Shown here piece after piece: positions 50,823 to 61,440 of a stretch of 64,000 nucleotides of DNA. Positions within the stretch are counted from its first letter, which is position 1. Each line of letters begins with the position of its first letter. The DNA comes from Bacteroidota bacterium (GTDB lineage Bacteria > Bacteroidota > Bacteroidia > AKYH767-A > OLB10). Location: NCBI GenBank assembly GCA_016717325.1, contig JADKFV010000002.1:62001-126000 (forward strand), given 5' to 3'. The translations under genes were made by a program, and so were the position numbers. Below the pieces are notes generated by a model. The model made no database searches and was not told where the DNA came from. It was given only the letters and a program-made list of their open reading frames with translations.

Positions 50823-52589
50823 ATGAGAAATTCAACAAAGCCTGAAACCTGCACAGGCACAGTATTTGCAGGGGGGGGGGGCACTCCTAATTGCCGTTTT
50901 ATTTGTTTTTATTAGCACCGTAAGCATGGCTCAGTTTTTAAGACGGCCACCATACCACAAACAACCTATCAAAAAAATCCCGGGCCTACACCATTTTATC
51001 AGTTAGTGGAAAATACCGGTAACGATATGTTTGTAGAAACTGTAAACAACATTACCTACGAACTTAGTGTAACGGTATGGGATGGTTTTAATCCATCAAT
51101 GGGTTGGAAGTACATAGACAACACTGGAACGTATACAAGCATAGTTGATTTACCCACAGAGGTGATAGACCCTGATGTATGTATTTTACATAGGAATAGC
51201 GATTGGTATGTAGCTATATGCTACCGTGATGGCAGTTCAGGATTGCCAAAATTACAGATACAAAAATTTGACGTACCAACAAAAACTTGGAGTGTAACCG
51301 CAACACACACACTTGGCAATGGCCAACCTGTACAAACTGCAATTAATATAGACAGCGACCAGCATGAGCATTACTTTGTAGTGTGGGACCAATTGAATGT
51401 AAGTAGTAATGTAAAAATATATGGCGCATCAGGAATTTTCAACGGAGTAAATGTTACTTTGTGCTTGGCGAGTTACGAGTTCCCTGCATTTTATGACCCC
51501 AGTGGTGTAAACCTGATACAATACCCCTACAACCAACCCGATGTTGCTATAATGGATTTTCCTTGGAATAATGGCACAAACCCTGGACAAGTAAAAGTTT
51601 CATTTCTTGGTGGACCATGTGCAGCTTACCCTGGCAGCACACATACATTAGCTGTAACCGATGAGGTACGTTTTACAAAATGGGGTGTATGTACATTTAC
51701 ACCACCAAGTGGTGCTGTTGCTCATGCAAGGCCCGAATTAAGTGGCTACGAATTTGGTTGGCCTCGTATAGCACGCCACCGCAGAAATACAAATATTAAT
51801 GACATACAAGAAGGATTTACAGTAGTATACCAAAAGCACCAGCCCAATGCACATTTGTACGACATTGCTGGGCTTACTGTGTTTTATGACTATACTACTA
51901 CACCTGGGGTGCTTATTTTAACTGATCAAGACAATACTTACACAGATGGAAATGCCGTATTTTATGGTACATTAAATACTAAGTTGCCTCCCATCAACAC
52001 CCAGTATAACTTAAAGCCTGTTGTAAGTTATGAACTAAAGAGTGGATCTGTTAATCCTAATTCAAAGCAAATAATGTGTATAGCATTTGAACATGCCGAT
52101 GTAAATATTCCTTTTCACCGCTTTTGTGCTTCGTTTTATGCGCATAATTCTATGGTAAGCCATATACTGGCTCCTTGCACAACCCCAAATTATGACTTTT
52201 ACAATGTGCCAACAAACATTAATGAACATACTTATGCCATATCTGTTGCAGGCGAAATGAGCGAAAGTTTTATTTATTCGTTTGCAAATTTTACCAATCA
52301 ATCGGTACAATACAAAACGGTGGCATCTTTCGCACATCTGCGTAAAGGTAATTTTATGACTGCGAGCGCTCCAACTCCTAAATCTGTTTTACTGTATGAC
52401 AATTTCACCCCCATGTTTTTTACCGAAATTGAAAGCGATATGACATGGGCCGATGCGCAAGGCAAAGTTATTTGTAATGAAATTAGCAATGCAAACGAAG
52501 TGTTACTAACACTTAAACCCGGCATTACTTTTATGAATTACAAAACCCATGAAGGCTACACCCAACAAGTAAAATTAATAAAACTATGA
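50823..52589 (+). CDS. Secreted protein of unknown function with poly-G tract at its start (frame breaks)
   Basis: About 588 residues if both breaks are resolved. The ATG at 50823 leads through MRNSTKPETCTGTVFA into a run of eleven G. The next frame reads ALLIAVLFVFISTVSMAQ, an obvious signal-peptide core. One G fewer (or two more) would join them. A second break in TTTTT at 50935-50939 leads to FKTATIPQTTYQKN..., then an uninterrupted frame from 51006. The body is beta-rich (SVTVWDGFNPSMGWKYID, VVWDQLNVSSNVKIYG, PRIARHRRNTNINDIQEGFTVVY) with no recognised domain or clear T9SS tail. Its stop overlaps the start of the next secreted protein gene. Confidence 0.68.
50871..50881 (+). repeat. Poly-G tract (11 G) in the signal-peptide coding region
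   Basis: Eleven consecutive G in an AT-rich genome, inside the first 20 codons of a secreted protein gene. The length puts the downstream hydrophobic core out of frame in this sequence. Tracts of this kind can be slippage sites. Confidence 0.8.
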
Positions 52590-54317
52590 AACCGATAATT
52601 GCATGCAGCCTAATTGTAGGCTGCATGTTTATTTCTTTGCGTGTAAATGCACAAGCACCTGTATTTAATAAAGTATGGGAAAAAATGTGCGGTAGTGAAG
52701 GGTTTGAACAAATAGTCGGGGTTAAGTTTATGCATGCAGATGATTCAGGAAACATTTATATTAGTGCAACAACTGCCTCAGGAGTTCCTTCTGGTACAAA
52801 ATATGACCCCAGCTGTTATGTATACGATACTGTACCAACAAGCGAAATCTGGATATTTAAATTGGATAGCAATGGGAATCAAATATGGGATAGGGCTTTG
52901 GGTGGTATCGAGGAGAATTATTTTATTGTTTAATCAAAACTAAAAATGGAGATTTCTTATTGTTAGGCGCATCAAACTCAAATCCTTCTTGTGAAAAGAC
53001 TGAAACGGCCTACAATCAAAATCCAGATGCATGGCTTGTAAAACTAAATAAGGACAGTAATATAATTTTGGATAAGAGACTCGGAACCGTTTATGATGAT
53101 TTTTTTTCTTGTGGTGATGTAGCACCAGATGGTAGCATTATTGCCGCAGGTTATACAGAAAGTTCTTATCCCAATCACGATATTACAGATAGTACCAATG
53201 GCTGGGACGATATTATGGTTTTTAAATTGGACAGCAACGGCAATAAAGTATGGAATTACCAATATGGTAGTTTTGGTCATGAGTTTGTGTCGGATGTAAT
53301 TGCACTAAGCAACGAGCAATATTTAATTGTTGGAAAGACGAATGGCCTCAACAACGGTGATGTATCTTCACCTTCACCTTCATTCGATTCCACCGGCCAA
53401 ATTAGAGATGACAATTGGGTAATAAAAATAGATTCGGCAGGCAACAAAATATGGGATAGGCGATATGGGTGCCTTACGGCAGATGATTATTCAGGACCAT
53501 CTTTGTTCGATAGCAATGGAGATGTAGTGATTGGCGGCTCACTTGGTTTTACAAATTTTCCACTAACGATGCACCCATGCAACGATGGTGTTGCCGATAC
53601 AGTTGCTCGGGGCGCTTGGGATGCCTGGATATACAAAATAGATACCGCCAACGGCAATATAAAAAACGAAAAAAGATTTGGTGGTGATTTCAATGATGAT
53701 ATTTGCCAAATTGTAGAAATGACCGACAAAGGATATTTGTTGGCATGCAAATCTAATTCCAATGCCGGATTTGAAAAAAGTGAAAACCGCGTTGCTAATG
53801 TAGATCCAAACAATTATGATTTTTGGATTGTTCGAATGGATTCGGTATTTAATATTATATGGGACAAAACAATTGGTGGCTCTTGGGGTGAACAATGTCC
53901 AAATGTAATTGCACTAAGCGATAGCACATTTATTATTGCCGGGCAAACAGGTTATGGTAATAGTGGCGATATTGGGGTTGCTACAATTGACACCATCAAT
54001 ACTCCTTGGCAAGGCAATAAAGCCGATATATGGGTATCCAAATGGTACATTGCAAATCCATTGCAGGTACAAGAGTTGAGTTTGGCAAGTTTTAATTTGT
54101 ATCCTAATCCGGCACAAGATGTTGTGTATGTTACATTGCAAAATGCTAAGAAAACAGAATATAGTTTTACGGTACAAAACATGACTGGCGAAACTATTGT
54201 TAATCAAAAGTAATGTACAATAATAACCAAACTATTGTTGTGCCTACTGCCACTTGGCCGTCCGGTGTGTATGTAATAAACATTGAAGGTGTAACACGCA
54301 AATTAGTAAAGTTGTAA
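52586..54317 (+). CDS. T9SS-exported propeller-type protein (two frameshifts in this sequence)
   Basis: About 577 residues after correction; the ATG overlaps the previous stop (ATGA). Signal peptide MKPIIACSLIVGCMFISLRVNA|Q. Repeated blades of the type (K)LDSNGN(K/Q)(I/V)W(D/N) and KIDSAGNKIWDRRYG mark a beta-propeller of about six to seven repeats. The last 75 residues (FNLYPNPAQDVVYVTL...GVYVINIEGVTRKLVKL) are a T9SS type A sorting domain. Frame 1 ends at 52933 and is joined by restoring one T at 52921-52924. The second break needs one A at 54206-54209. No enzymatic residues are evident. Confidence 0.8.
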
Positions 54318-54330
54318 AAGAGTAAAATCG

Positions 54331-54365
54331 AAAAAAAATCTCTCGTAATTGGGGGATTTTTTTTT
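54331..54365 (+). terminator. Terminator after the 52586 gene
   Basis: AAAAAAAATCTC pairs with GGGATTTTTTTT (one G-T wobble) around an 11-nt loop, ending in a T-run, 14 bp after the corrected stop. Confidence 0.72.
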
Positions 54366-54664
54366 GGGAACATATTAATCTTGAAAACCAAATACATTGT
54401 GTACCATTCATTCAAACAAATAACAAATAATGTACACATAACTAAATCTGATTGAAATAAAACAGTCCAAAGGAAAAAAAGCAATTTGTTAGAATCCAAA
54501 TTAAATCTTTTAAGTACAATTTGGAATTGCGAAAATGTCATTAATGATTTTGTTAAAAATATTTTTATTCACACCCTTGCTGATATTAAAAAAGAAATTA
54601 CCTTTGCGCCTCCCAAAAATTGTGGGGTGATTAAAACAAAAACAAGAAATAATAATAAGCACAA
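54366..54664. other. Leader region of the str/S10 ribosomal cluster
   Basis: 299 bp holding the promoter at 54576-54606. A 66-codon frame at 54486-54686 overlaps rpsL and has no features; not called. Confidence 0.5.
54576..54606 (+). promoter_or_regulatory. Promoter of the rpsL cluster
   Basis: CTTG at 54576-54579 (near TTTG), a 19-bp spacer and TACCTTTG at 54599-54606 (exact TAnnTTTG), 58 bp before the rpsL ATG. Confidence 0.72.
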
Positions 54665-55081
54665 ATGCCAACTATATCACAATTAGTTAGAAAAGGCCGG
54701 ACGGTATTGAACGAAAAATCCAAATCCCCCGCTCTGGTATCATGTCCACAACGCAGAGGAGTTTGTACTCGTGTATATACAACTACACCAAAGAAGCCAA
54801 ATTCTGCAATGCGTAAAGTGGCACGTGTACGCTTAACAAATAAGTTTGAAGTTACCGCTTACATTCCGGGAGAAGGTCACAATTTGCAGGAGCACTCAAT
54901 CGTATTGATTCGTGGTGGCAGGGTAAAAGATTTGCCAGGAGTGCGTTATCACATTGTACGTGGTACATTGGATACCTCAGGTGTTGATGGACGCAGACAA
55001 AGACGTTCAAAATATGGTGCTAAACGTCCTAAAGCAGGTGCAGCAGCCCCTGCAGCAGCAAAAGGCGGAAAGAAAAAATAA
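54665..55081 (+). CDS. rpsL: 30S ribosomal protein S12
   Basis: 138 residues. TTPKKPNSAMRKVARVRLTN and VLIRGGRVKDLPGVRYHIVRG are the invariant decoding-centre loops; both Lys of PKKPNS, at the position where streptomycin resistance arises, are wild type. The C-terminus has an Ala/Lys tail beyond the core. First gene of the cluster. Confidence 0.98.
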   Translation: MPTISQLVRKGRTVLNEKSKSPALVSCPQRRGVCTRVYTTTPKKPNSAMRKVARVRLTNKFEVTAYIPGEGHNLQEHSIVLIRGGRVKDLPGVRYHIVRGTLDTSGVDGRRQRRSKYGAKRPKAGAAAPAAAKGGKKK

Positions 55082-55116
55082 TAGTTTAAAAGAAATTAAG
55101 GCAACAATAAAGAAAC

Positions 55117-55584
55117 ATGCGTAAGTCGAAACCAAAGAAAAGAATTTTGCTTCCTGATCCAAAGTTTGGCGATCAGTTAGTAACACGTTTTGTAAACAAC
55201 CTCATGTATGGCGGTGCTAAAAGCATTGCTTACGGCATTTTTTATGATGCTGTGGCTAAGGTTGCCGACAAAACAAAAGAAGATGGTTTAGAAATGTTTA
55301 AAAAAGCATTAGAAAACGTAACACCACAGGTTGAAGTAAAAAGCCGCAGGGTAGGTGGTGCTACTTTCCAAATACCATCTGAAGTTCGCCCCGATCGCAA
55401 AATATCTGTTGGCATGAAGTGGTTAATTTTATACTCACGCAAGCGCAACGAAAAAACCATGGCCGATCGCCTTGCCGGAGAAATAATTTCTGCATCGAAA
55501 GGTGAGGGAGCTGCAGTAAAGAAAAAAGACGATACGCATCGTATGGCAGAAGCCAATAAAGCGTTTTCACATTTTAGAGTTTAA
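55117..55584 (+). CDS. rpsG: 30S ribosomal protein S7
   Basis: 155 residues, normal bacterial length. Opens MRKSKPKKRILLPDPKFGDQLVTRFVNNLMYGGAKSIAYGI and holds VEVKSRRVGGATFQIPSEVRP and the C-terminal DDTHRMAEANKAFSHFRV. It nucleates assembly of the 30S head. 35 bp after rpsL. Confidence 0.98.
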   Translation: MRKSKPKKRILLPDPKFGDQLVTRFVNNLMYGGAKSIAYGIFYDAVAKVADKTKEDGLEMFKKALENVTPQVEVKSRRVGGATFQIPSEVRPDRKISVGMKWLILYSRKRNEKTMADRLAGEIISASKGEGAAVKKKDDTHRMAEANKAFSHFRV

Positions 55585-55614
55585 TAAAAATTTTTCGAAA
55601 TATACATTTAAGTA

Positions 55615-57767
55615 ATGGCAACGGATTTAAGATATACCAGAAACATAGGAATTTCAGCCCACATTGATGCAGGTAAAACTACAACAACTGAGCGTATATT
55701 ATATTATACAGGTATTAACCACAAAATAGGTGAAGTGCATGATGGTGCCGCTACTATGGATTGGATGGTTCAAGAGCAAGAGCGTGGTATAACAATCACT
55801 TCTGCCGCAACCACTACTTTTTGGAGTTATCCTACAGATAACGGTACTGCAACACCTGATACTAAGAAATACAAAATGAACATCATCGATACTCCGGGTC
55901 ACGTTGATTTTACGGTAGAGGTGGAGCGTTCATTACGTGTATTAGATGGTGCTGTTGCTTTGTTTTGCGCTGTTGGTGGTGTTGAACCTCAGTCTGAAAC
56001 CGTTTGGCGTCAGATGAATAAATACAATGTGCCCCGCATAGGTTTCGTAAATAAAATGGATCGTGCCGGTGCCGACTTCTTTAGTGTTGTTGGTCAAGTT
56101 CGTTCACGTTTATTTGGAAATCCTGTTCCACTTCAAGTTCCAATTGGTGCTGAAGAGCATTTTAAAGGTGTTGTAAATTTGATAAACAATAAAGCCATTG
56201 TGTGGGACGATGCTACACAAGGAATGACCTATACGGAAATTCCTATTCCTGAAGAACTCAAAGAAGATGTTGCTGAATGGAGGGGAAAATTAGTAGAATC
56301 AATAGCGGAATTTGACGATAATTTGTTAGTTAAATTTTTGACAACCCAGATTCTATCACAGAACTGGAAATGATGACTGCCATTCGTAAAGCGGTTATTT
56401 CTATGAAGATAACACCAATGATGTGTGGATCATCTTTCAAAAATAAAGGTGTACAGACGATGTTGGATGCAGTTATGGCATTTTTGCCTAGCCCTATGGA
56501 TTTGCCTCCGGTAGAAGGAACAAATCCAGAAACTGGCGAAGCAGAAACCCGCAGTCCTGACGTAAAAGACAAATTCGCGGCTTTAGCATTTAAAATTGCT
56601 ACCGATCCTTTCGTAGGTCGTTTAGCCTTTATACGCGCATACTCTGGCAAACTTGATTCTGGTTCTTATGTATTAAATACTCGCAGTGGAAACAAAGAGC
56701 GTATATCACGTTTGTTCCAAATGCATGCAAATAAGCAAAACCAAATACCTGAATTAGAAGCAGGTGATATAGGTGCTGCCGTAGGTTTTAAAGATATTCG
56801 TACTGGAGATACCTTGTGTGCTGAAAATGCTCCTATTATATTAGAATCAATCACATTCCCTGAACCAGTAATCGGGTTGGCTATTGAGCCAAAAACTCAA
56901 ACCGATATGGATAAGTTGGGAATGGCACTTAATAAATTAGCCGAAGAAGATCCAACTTTTAAAGTACACACCGATCACGAAACTGGTCAAACAGTTATCA
57001 GTGGAATGGGCGAGTTACATTTGGAGATTATTGTTGACCGTCTTAAGCGCGAATTTAAAGTAGAGTGTAATCAAGGTGCACCTCAGGTAGCATACAAAGA
57101 GGCATTAACAGGAAGTTCTACTCATCGTGAAGTATACAAAAAGCAAACCGGTGGTCGTGGTAAGTTTGCCGATATTCAATTTGAAATAAGTCCTGCCGAT
57201 CAAGAATGGCAAGAAAAAGGTAATACAGGATTACAGTTTGTAAACGAAGTTACCGGTGGAAATATTCCTCGTGAATTTATTCCTGCTGTACAAAAGGGAT
57301 TCGATGCATCTATGATAAATGGTGGTTTGGCCGGTTATCAATTAGAAAGTATGAAGATTAGATTGTTTGATGGTTCGTACCATGCAGTTGACTCGGACGC
57401 ATTATCCTTTGAAATATGTGCCAAAGTGGCTTTCCGAGAAGTTTACGCTAAAGCGCGTCCCGTTTTAATGGAGCCAATTATGAAAGTTGAAGTTGTAACA
57501 CCTGAAGAAAATATGGGGGATGTAATAGGTGACTTGAACAAACGGAGAGGCCAACTAGAATGAATGGATTCGCGTGCAGGGGCTCAAGTTATAAGAGCAA
57601 AAGTGCCTTTATCGGAAATGTTTGGTTACGTAACATCATTGCGTACACTATCATCGGGCCGTGCATCATCTACAATGGAGTTTTCACACTATGCCGAGGC
57701 GCCACGTAATGTTGCTGAAGAGGTAATGGCCAAAGCAAAAGGTAAGAAATTAGCAAGTCAAGATTAA
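55615..57767 (+). CDS. fusA: Elongation factor G (one frameshift and one in-frame TGA in this sequence)
   Basis: About 717 residues after correction. G-domain motifs: AHIDAGKTTTTERIL (G1), ERGITI (G2), DTPGHVDF (G3), NKMDRAGADF (G4). Domains II-V follow in order. The frame breaks at TTTTT 56335-56339: restoring one T gives KFFDNPDSITELEMMTAIRKAVI. The gene is cut again by TGA at 57561-57563 in GQLE-stop-MDSRAGAQVIRA, where the family has Gly (GGA to TGA is a single change). All other conserved blocks are present. Because EF-G is essential and no second copy is in the window, sequence error is the likely cause. Confidence 0.95.
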
Positions 57768-57807
57768 GTTTTGTTCAAATTAAATAACGTTCTTTAATAA
57801 TAAATCA

Positions 57808-58113
57808 ATGAGTCAGCGTATACGCATCAAACTAAAATCTTACGATTATAATTTAGTTGATAAATCAGCAGAGAAAATTGTAAAAACTGTAAAGAGTACA
57901 GGCGCTATGGTAAGTGGACCAATTCCATTACCAACCGAAAAGCAAACATATACTGTTTTGCGCTCGCCACACGTTAACAAAAAAGCCAGAGAGCAATTTC
58001 AATTATGTTCATACAAGCGTTTGCTTGATATACATAGCTCAACTGCAAAAACTGTAGATGCATTGATGAAACTTGAATTGCCAAGCGGTGTTGAAGTAGA
58101 AATTAAAGTCTAA
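57808..58113 (+). CDS. rpsJ: 30S ribosomal protein S10
   Basis: 101 residues: MSQRIRIKLKSYDYNLVDKSAEKIVKTVKSTGAMVSGPIPLPTEKQTYTVLRSPHVNKKAREQF..., the standard S10 body. It starts the S10 operon directly after fusA with no tuf gene between. Confidence 0.98.
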   Translation: MSQRIRIKLKSYDYNLVDKSAEKIVKTVKSTGAMVSGPIPLPTEKQTYTVLRSPHVNKKAREQFQLCSYKRLLDIHSSTAKTVDALMKLELPSGVEVEIKV

Positions 58114-58197
58114 GTTTTAAGAAATATTAGATTTTAAGCATATAAATACGTTCTTAAATAAAGTTGGTAGGAATATCAACCTCTTATAAAAAATATT

Positions 58198-58814
58198 ATG
58201 TCAGGAATTATAGGAAAAAAAATCGGAATGACGAGTATGTTCGATTCCGAAGGGAAAAATATCCCTTGCACGGTAATAGAAGCCGGGCCATGTGTAGTAA
58301 CACATGTAAAAACAAAAGAAAAGATGGCTATTCAGCTATTCAATTGGCCTTCTCTGAGAAAAAGGAGAAGAGTACAACTATGGCAATGAAAGGTCATTTC
58401 AAGAAAGCAGGTACTACTCCCAAACGTAAACTTGTTGAGTTTTTGGGATTCGAAAATCCTCTCAACTTAGGTGATATAATCAAATGCGATTTATTTGCTG
58501 AAGGCGAATTTTGCGATGTCGTAGGTACCTCCAAAGGAAAAGGATTTCAGGGTGTGGTAAAACGCCACAATTTTGGAGGAGTAGGTGGTCAAACTCACGG
58601 TCAGCATAATCGACTTAGAGCTCCCGGTTCTTTGGGTGCTTCGTCATGGCCTTCGAGGGTAATGCCAGGAATGCGTATGGCCGGTCACATGGGTCATGCC
58701 CGTATTAAAGTGCAAAACTTAAAAATTGTAAAGGTTTTAGCCGATCAGAATTTAATATTAATTAAAGGAGCTGTTCCCGGACATAACGGTAGCTTCGTAT
58801 TATTAGAAAAATAA
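58198..58814 (+). CDS. rplC: 50S ribosomal protein L3 (frameshift in this sequence)
   Basis: 205 residues after correction. Frame 1 starts MSGIIGKKIGMTSMFDSEGKNIPCTVIEAGPCVVTHVKTKEK. Restoring one A in the AAAA at 58319-58322 continues DGYSAIQLAFSEKKEKSTT..., then the KGKGFQGVVKRHNFGGVGGQTHGQH loop that reaches the peptidyl transferase centre. The long frame beginning at 58164 is therefore only partly correct. A homopolymer error is the simplest reading. Confidence 0.96.
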
Positions 58815-58817
58815 ATC

Positions 58818-59444
58818 ATGCAAGTATCAGTTATAAATACCTCCGGAAGCGAAACAGGGCGCACAGTAACCCTAAATGAAAGCATTTTTAATGCTGAGCC
58901 GAATCAACATGCGATTTGGTTGGATGTTAAGCAGTTTCTTGCCAATCAACGTCAGGGAACTCATAAAACAAAGGAACGTGCAGAAATTGCACGTACCACA
59001 AAAAAATTGAAACGTCAAAAAGGAACCGGTGGAGCTCGTGCAGGAAGTATGAAGTCTCCTTTGTTTAGAGGAGGAGGTCGTGTTTTTGGTCCTCAGCCAC
59101 GTGACTATAGCTTTAAATTGAATAAAAAGTTAAAGCGTTTAGCCCGTGTTTCGGCACTATCATCTAAAGCTAAAAATGGTGGCATATTAGTGCTTGAAGA
59201 TTTTAATTATTCGGCACCCAAAACCAAAGATTTTGCAGGCATGCTAAATAAACTTTCGGTTACAGAAAAAAAATCTTTGTTAGTGTTGTCAGAAACCAAC
59301 AAAAACATATATTTGTCCTCCCGAAATTTGCAGCATCATAAAGTCGTAACTGCTTCGTCTTTAAACACTTACGATATTATGAATGCGCAAAAAATTATTC
59401 TCAGCGAGAAGAGTTTAGCGGTTATTGAGCAAATTTTGGCATAA
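58818..59444 (+). CDS. rplD: 50S ribosomal protein L4
   Basis: 208 residues, 3 bp after rplC. Contains the exit-tunnel loop KLKRQKGTGGARAGSMKSPLFRGGGRVFGPQPRDYSFKLNKK. Complete. Confidence 0.98.
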   Translation: MQVSVINTSGSETGRTVTLNESIFNAEPNQHAIWLDVKQFLANQRQGTHKTKERAEIARTTKKLKRQKGTGGARAGSMKSPLFRGGGRVFGPQPRDYSFKLNKKLKRLARVSALSSKAKNGGILVLEDFNYSAPKTKDFAGMLNKLSVTEKKSLLVLSETNKNIYLSSRNLQHHKVVTASSLNTYDIMNAQKIILSEKSLAVIEQILA

Positions 59445-59553
59445 AATATTTTCAACATCGTGTTAATTAGAACGCAAATATGATGTTGCCGACACAAAAA
59501 TGTGTCAATTGATTTTAATTTTAATAATAAATATAGGATAAAAAAATACCACA

Positions 59554-59844
59554 ATGAGTATCCTGATAAAACCGGTAATAACCGAGAAATGGTCAAAGAT
59601 TGCTGAAAAGCAACCACGTTATGTTTTTGTTGTACGCAACAATTCAAACAAAATCGGTATTAAGAAAGCCGTTGAATTTCAGTATGGCGTAACTGTTGAA
59701 TCAGTTAACACTTTAATTTCAAGAGGTAAAACCAAAAGCCGTACTACCAAAGCCGGAGTTTTGTCAGGTAAAAGAAAGAATGTTAAAAAAGCTATCGTTA
59801 CTTTGAAAAAAGGCGAAAGCATAGATTTCTTTAGTAACATTTAA
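59554..59844 (+). CDS. rplW: 50S ribosomal protein L23
   Basis: 96 residues: MSILIKPVITEKWSKIAEKQPRYVFVVRNNSNKIGIKKAVEFQYGVTVESVNT..., typical L23 at the tunnel exit. A 109-bp gap after rplD, longer than other gaps in the cluster. Confidence 0.98.
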   Translation: MSILIKPVITEKWSKIAEKQPRYVFVVRNNSNKIGIKKAVEFQYGVTVESVNTLISRGKTKSRTTKAGVLSGKRKNVKKAIVTLKKGESIDFFSNI

Positions 59845-59877
59845 TCATTTAATAACCAAAGTTAAGACTTACACAAA

Positions 59878-60702
59878 ATGGCAATAAGAAAACTTCGTCC
59901 CCTTACACCTGGTCAACGATTCAAAAAAGTAAATGATTTTGCAGAGTTAACTACCGATAAACCTGAAAAGAGTTTGTTGGAAGCTATAAGCCGTACCGGT
60001 GGTAGAAATAATACAGGTAAAATGACTATGCGCTACATAGGTGGCGGTCATCGTAAAATGTATCGCGTAATTGATTTTAAGCGAGAAAAATTTGGAGTAC
60101 CCGGGATTGTTAAAACTGTAGAATATGATCCAAACCGCAGTGCTTTCATTTCTTTGGTTTTTTATAAGGATGGAGAAAAGCGTTATATCATCGCTCCGGA
60201 AGGCATTAAAGTAGGTCAAACAATTATGTCTGGTGAAGCCGCTGAGCCTGAAGTTGGAAACTGCTTACCGCTAAAAAATATTCCTTTAGGTTCTATGATT
60301 CATAATATAGAATTACGTCCGGGTCAAGGAGCAAAGATGGCACGCAGTGCAGGAACTTATTGCCAGTTATTGGCCCGCGATGGAAAATATGCGATTGTAA
60401 AAATGCCATCCAGCGAAACCAGAATGATTCTTTCGGCTTGTATGGCTTCTATTGGTAAAACTTCGAATCCTGATCATAATCAAGAAGATTTTGGAAAGGC
60501 TGGTAAAACTCGTTGGTTAGGACGTAGGCCAAGAACAAGGCCGGTGGCAATGAACCCTGTAGATCATCCAATGGGTGGTGGAGAAGGAAGAGCATCTGGT
60601 GGTCATCCACGGTCACGAAAAGGAAAATTAGCTAAAGGTGCCAAAACCCGCAAGGTGAACCACCGTACTAATAAATTTATAATCGAAAGAAGAAAAAAAT
60701 AA
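59878..60702 (+). CDS. rplB: 50S ribosomal protein L2
   Basis: 274 residues. TGGRNNTGKMTMRYIGGGHRKMYRVIDF and the C-terminal HPMGGGEGRASGGHPRSRKGKLAKGAKTRK are diagnostic, including the conserved His of the DHPMGGGEG motif. Confidence 0.99.
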   Translation: MAIRKLRPLTPGQRFKKVNDFAELTTDKPEKSLLEAISRTGGRNNTGKMTMRYIGGGHRKMYRVIDFKREKFGVPGIVKTVEYDPNRSAFISLVFYKDGEKRYIIAPEGIKVGQTIMSGEAAEPEVGNCLPLKNIPLGSMIHNIELRPGQGAKMARSAGTYCQLLARDGKYAIVKMPSSETRMILSACMASIGKTSNPDHNQEDFGKAGKTRWLGRRPRTRPVAMNPVDHPMGGGEGRASGGHPRSRKGKLAKGAKTRKVNHRTNKFIIERRKK

Positions 60703-60727
60703 ACTAATAAACTAATATCATTATTCG

Positions 60728-61006
60728 ATGAGCCGTTCGCTAAAAAAAGGACCTTTTATTGACGTTAAATTAGAGAAGAAAATACTTACTCTTAATGAGA
60801 CTCGTAAAAAGAGCGTAATAAAAACTTGGTCGCGCAGAAGCATGATTTCTCCTGACTTTGTAGGGCAAACCTTAGCCGTACACAATGGTAACAAGTTTAT
60901 CCCTGTATATGTTACCGAAAACATGGTAGGTCACAAATTAGGAGAATTTTCACCAACGCGTTCATTTAGAGGACATGCTGGTAATAAAGATAAAGGTAAG
61001 AAATAA
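60728..61006 (+). CDS. rpsS: 30S ribosomal protein S19
   Basis: 92 residues: MSRSLKKGPFIDVKLEKKILTLNE..., TWSRRSMISPDFVGQTLAVHNG and GEFSPTRSFRGHAGNKDKGKK. Complete. Confidence 0.99.
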   Translation: MSRSLKKGPFIDVKLEKKILTLNETRKKSVIKTWSRRSMISPDFVGQTLAVHNGNKFIPVYVTENMVGHKLGEFSPTRSFRGHAGNKDKGKK

Positions 61007-61012
61007 ACGATA

Positions 61013-61438
61013 ATGGGAGCAAGAAAGAAAATAGCTGCAGATGCCCGCAAAGAGGCATTAAAAGGGATAAATTTTGCCCGAATGACCAACTGTCCTACAT
61101 CACCCCGTAAAATGCGGTTGATGGCAGATTTGATTCGAGGCAAACGTACTGCCGAAGCATTAGGCATTTTAAAATTCAGCACCAAAGAAGCGTCAGGTCG
61201 CCTTGAAAAGTTGGTGGTTTCTGCAATGGCAAATTTTGTTGCCAAAAACCCTACAGGAAACGTTGAAGAAACTTTCATCAAAGAAATCTACGTTGATAGC
61301 GCAAGAATTTTAAAGCGTATGCGTCCCGCTCCTCAAGGTCGTGGGTATAAAATTCGCAAGCGTAGTAATCACGTAACCGTGATTGTTGATACCCGGAATA
61401 AAGAAATTGAAACAAACGAAACAGCAATAACTAATTAA
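61013..61438 (+). CDS. rplV: 50S ribosomal protein L22
   Basis: 141 residues, 6 bp after rpsS. CPTSPRKMRLMADLIRGKRTAEALGILKF and the tunnel hairpin RMRPAPQGRGYKIRKRSNHVTV are the family hallmarks. An Asn/Glu/Thr tail follows. Confidence 0.98.
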   Translation: MGARKKIAADARKEALKGINFARMTNCPTSPRKMRLMADLIRGKRTAEALGILKFSTKEASGRLEKLVVSAMANFVAKNPTGNVEETFIKEIYVDSARILKRMRPAPQGRGYKIRKRSNHVTVIVDTRNKEIETNETAITN

Positions 61439-61440
61439 GA

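Noticed and set aside
54486..54686. 66-codon frame before rpsL
   Set aside because: Overlaps the ribosomal promoter and the start of rpsL; composition unlike neighbours.
57561..57563. UGA recoded as glycine in this organism
   Set aside because: TGA serves as a normal stop in several genes here (6752, 12614, 29397, 36179), and Gly codons are ordinary.
58164..58814. Longer rplC start at 58164
   Set aside because: The extra N-terminus is an out-of-frame product of the homopolymer break; the true start is the ATG at 58198.
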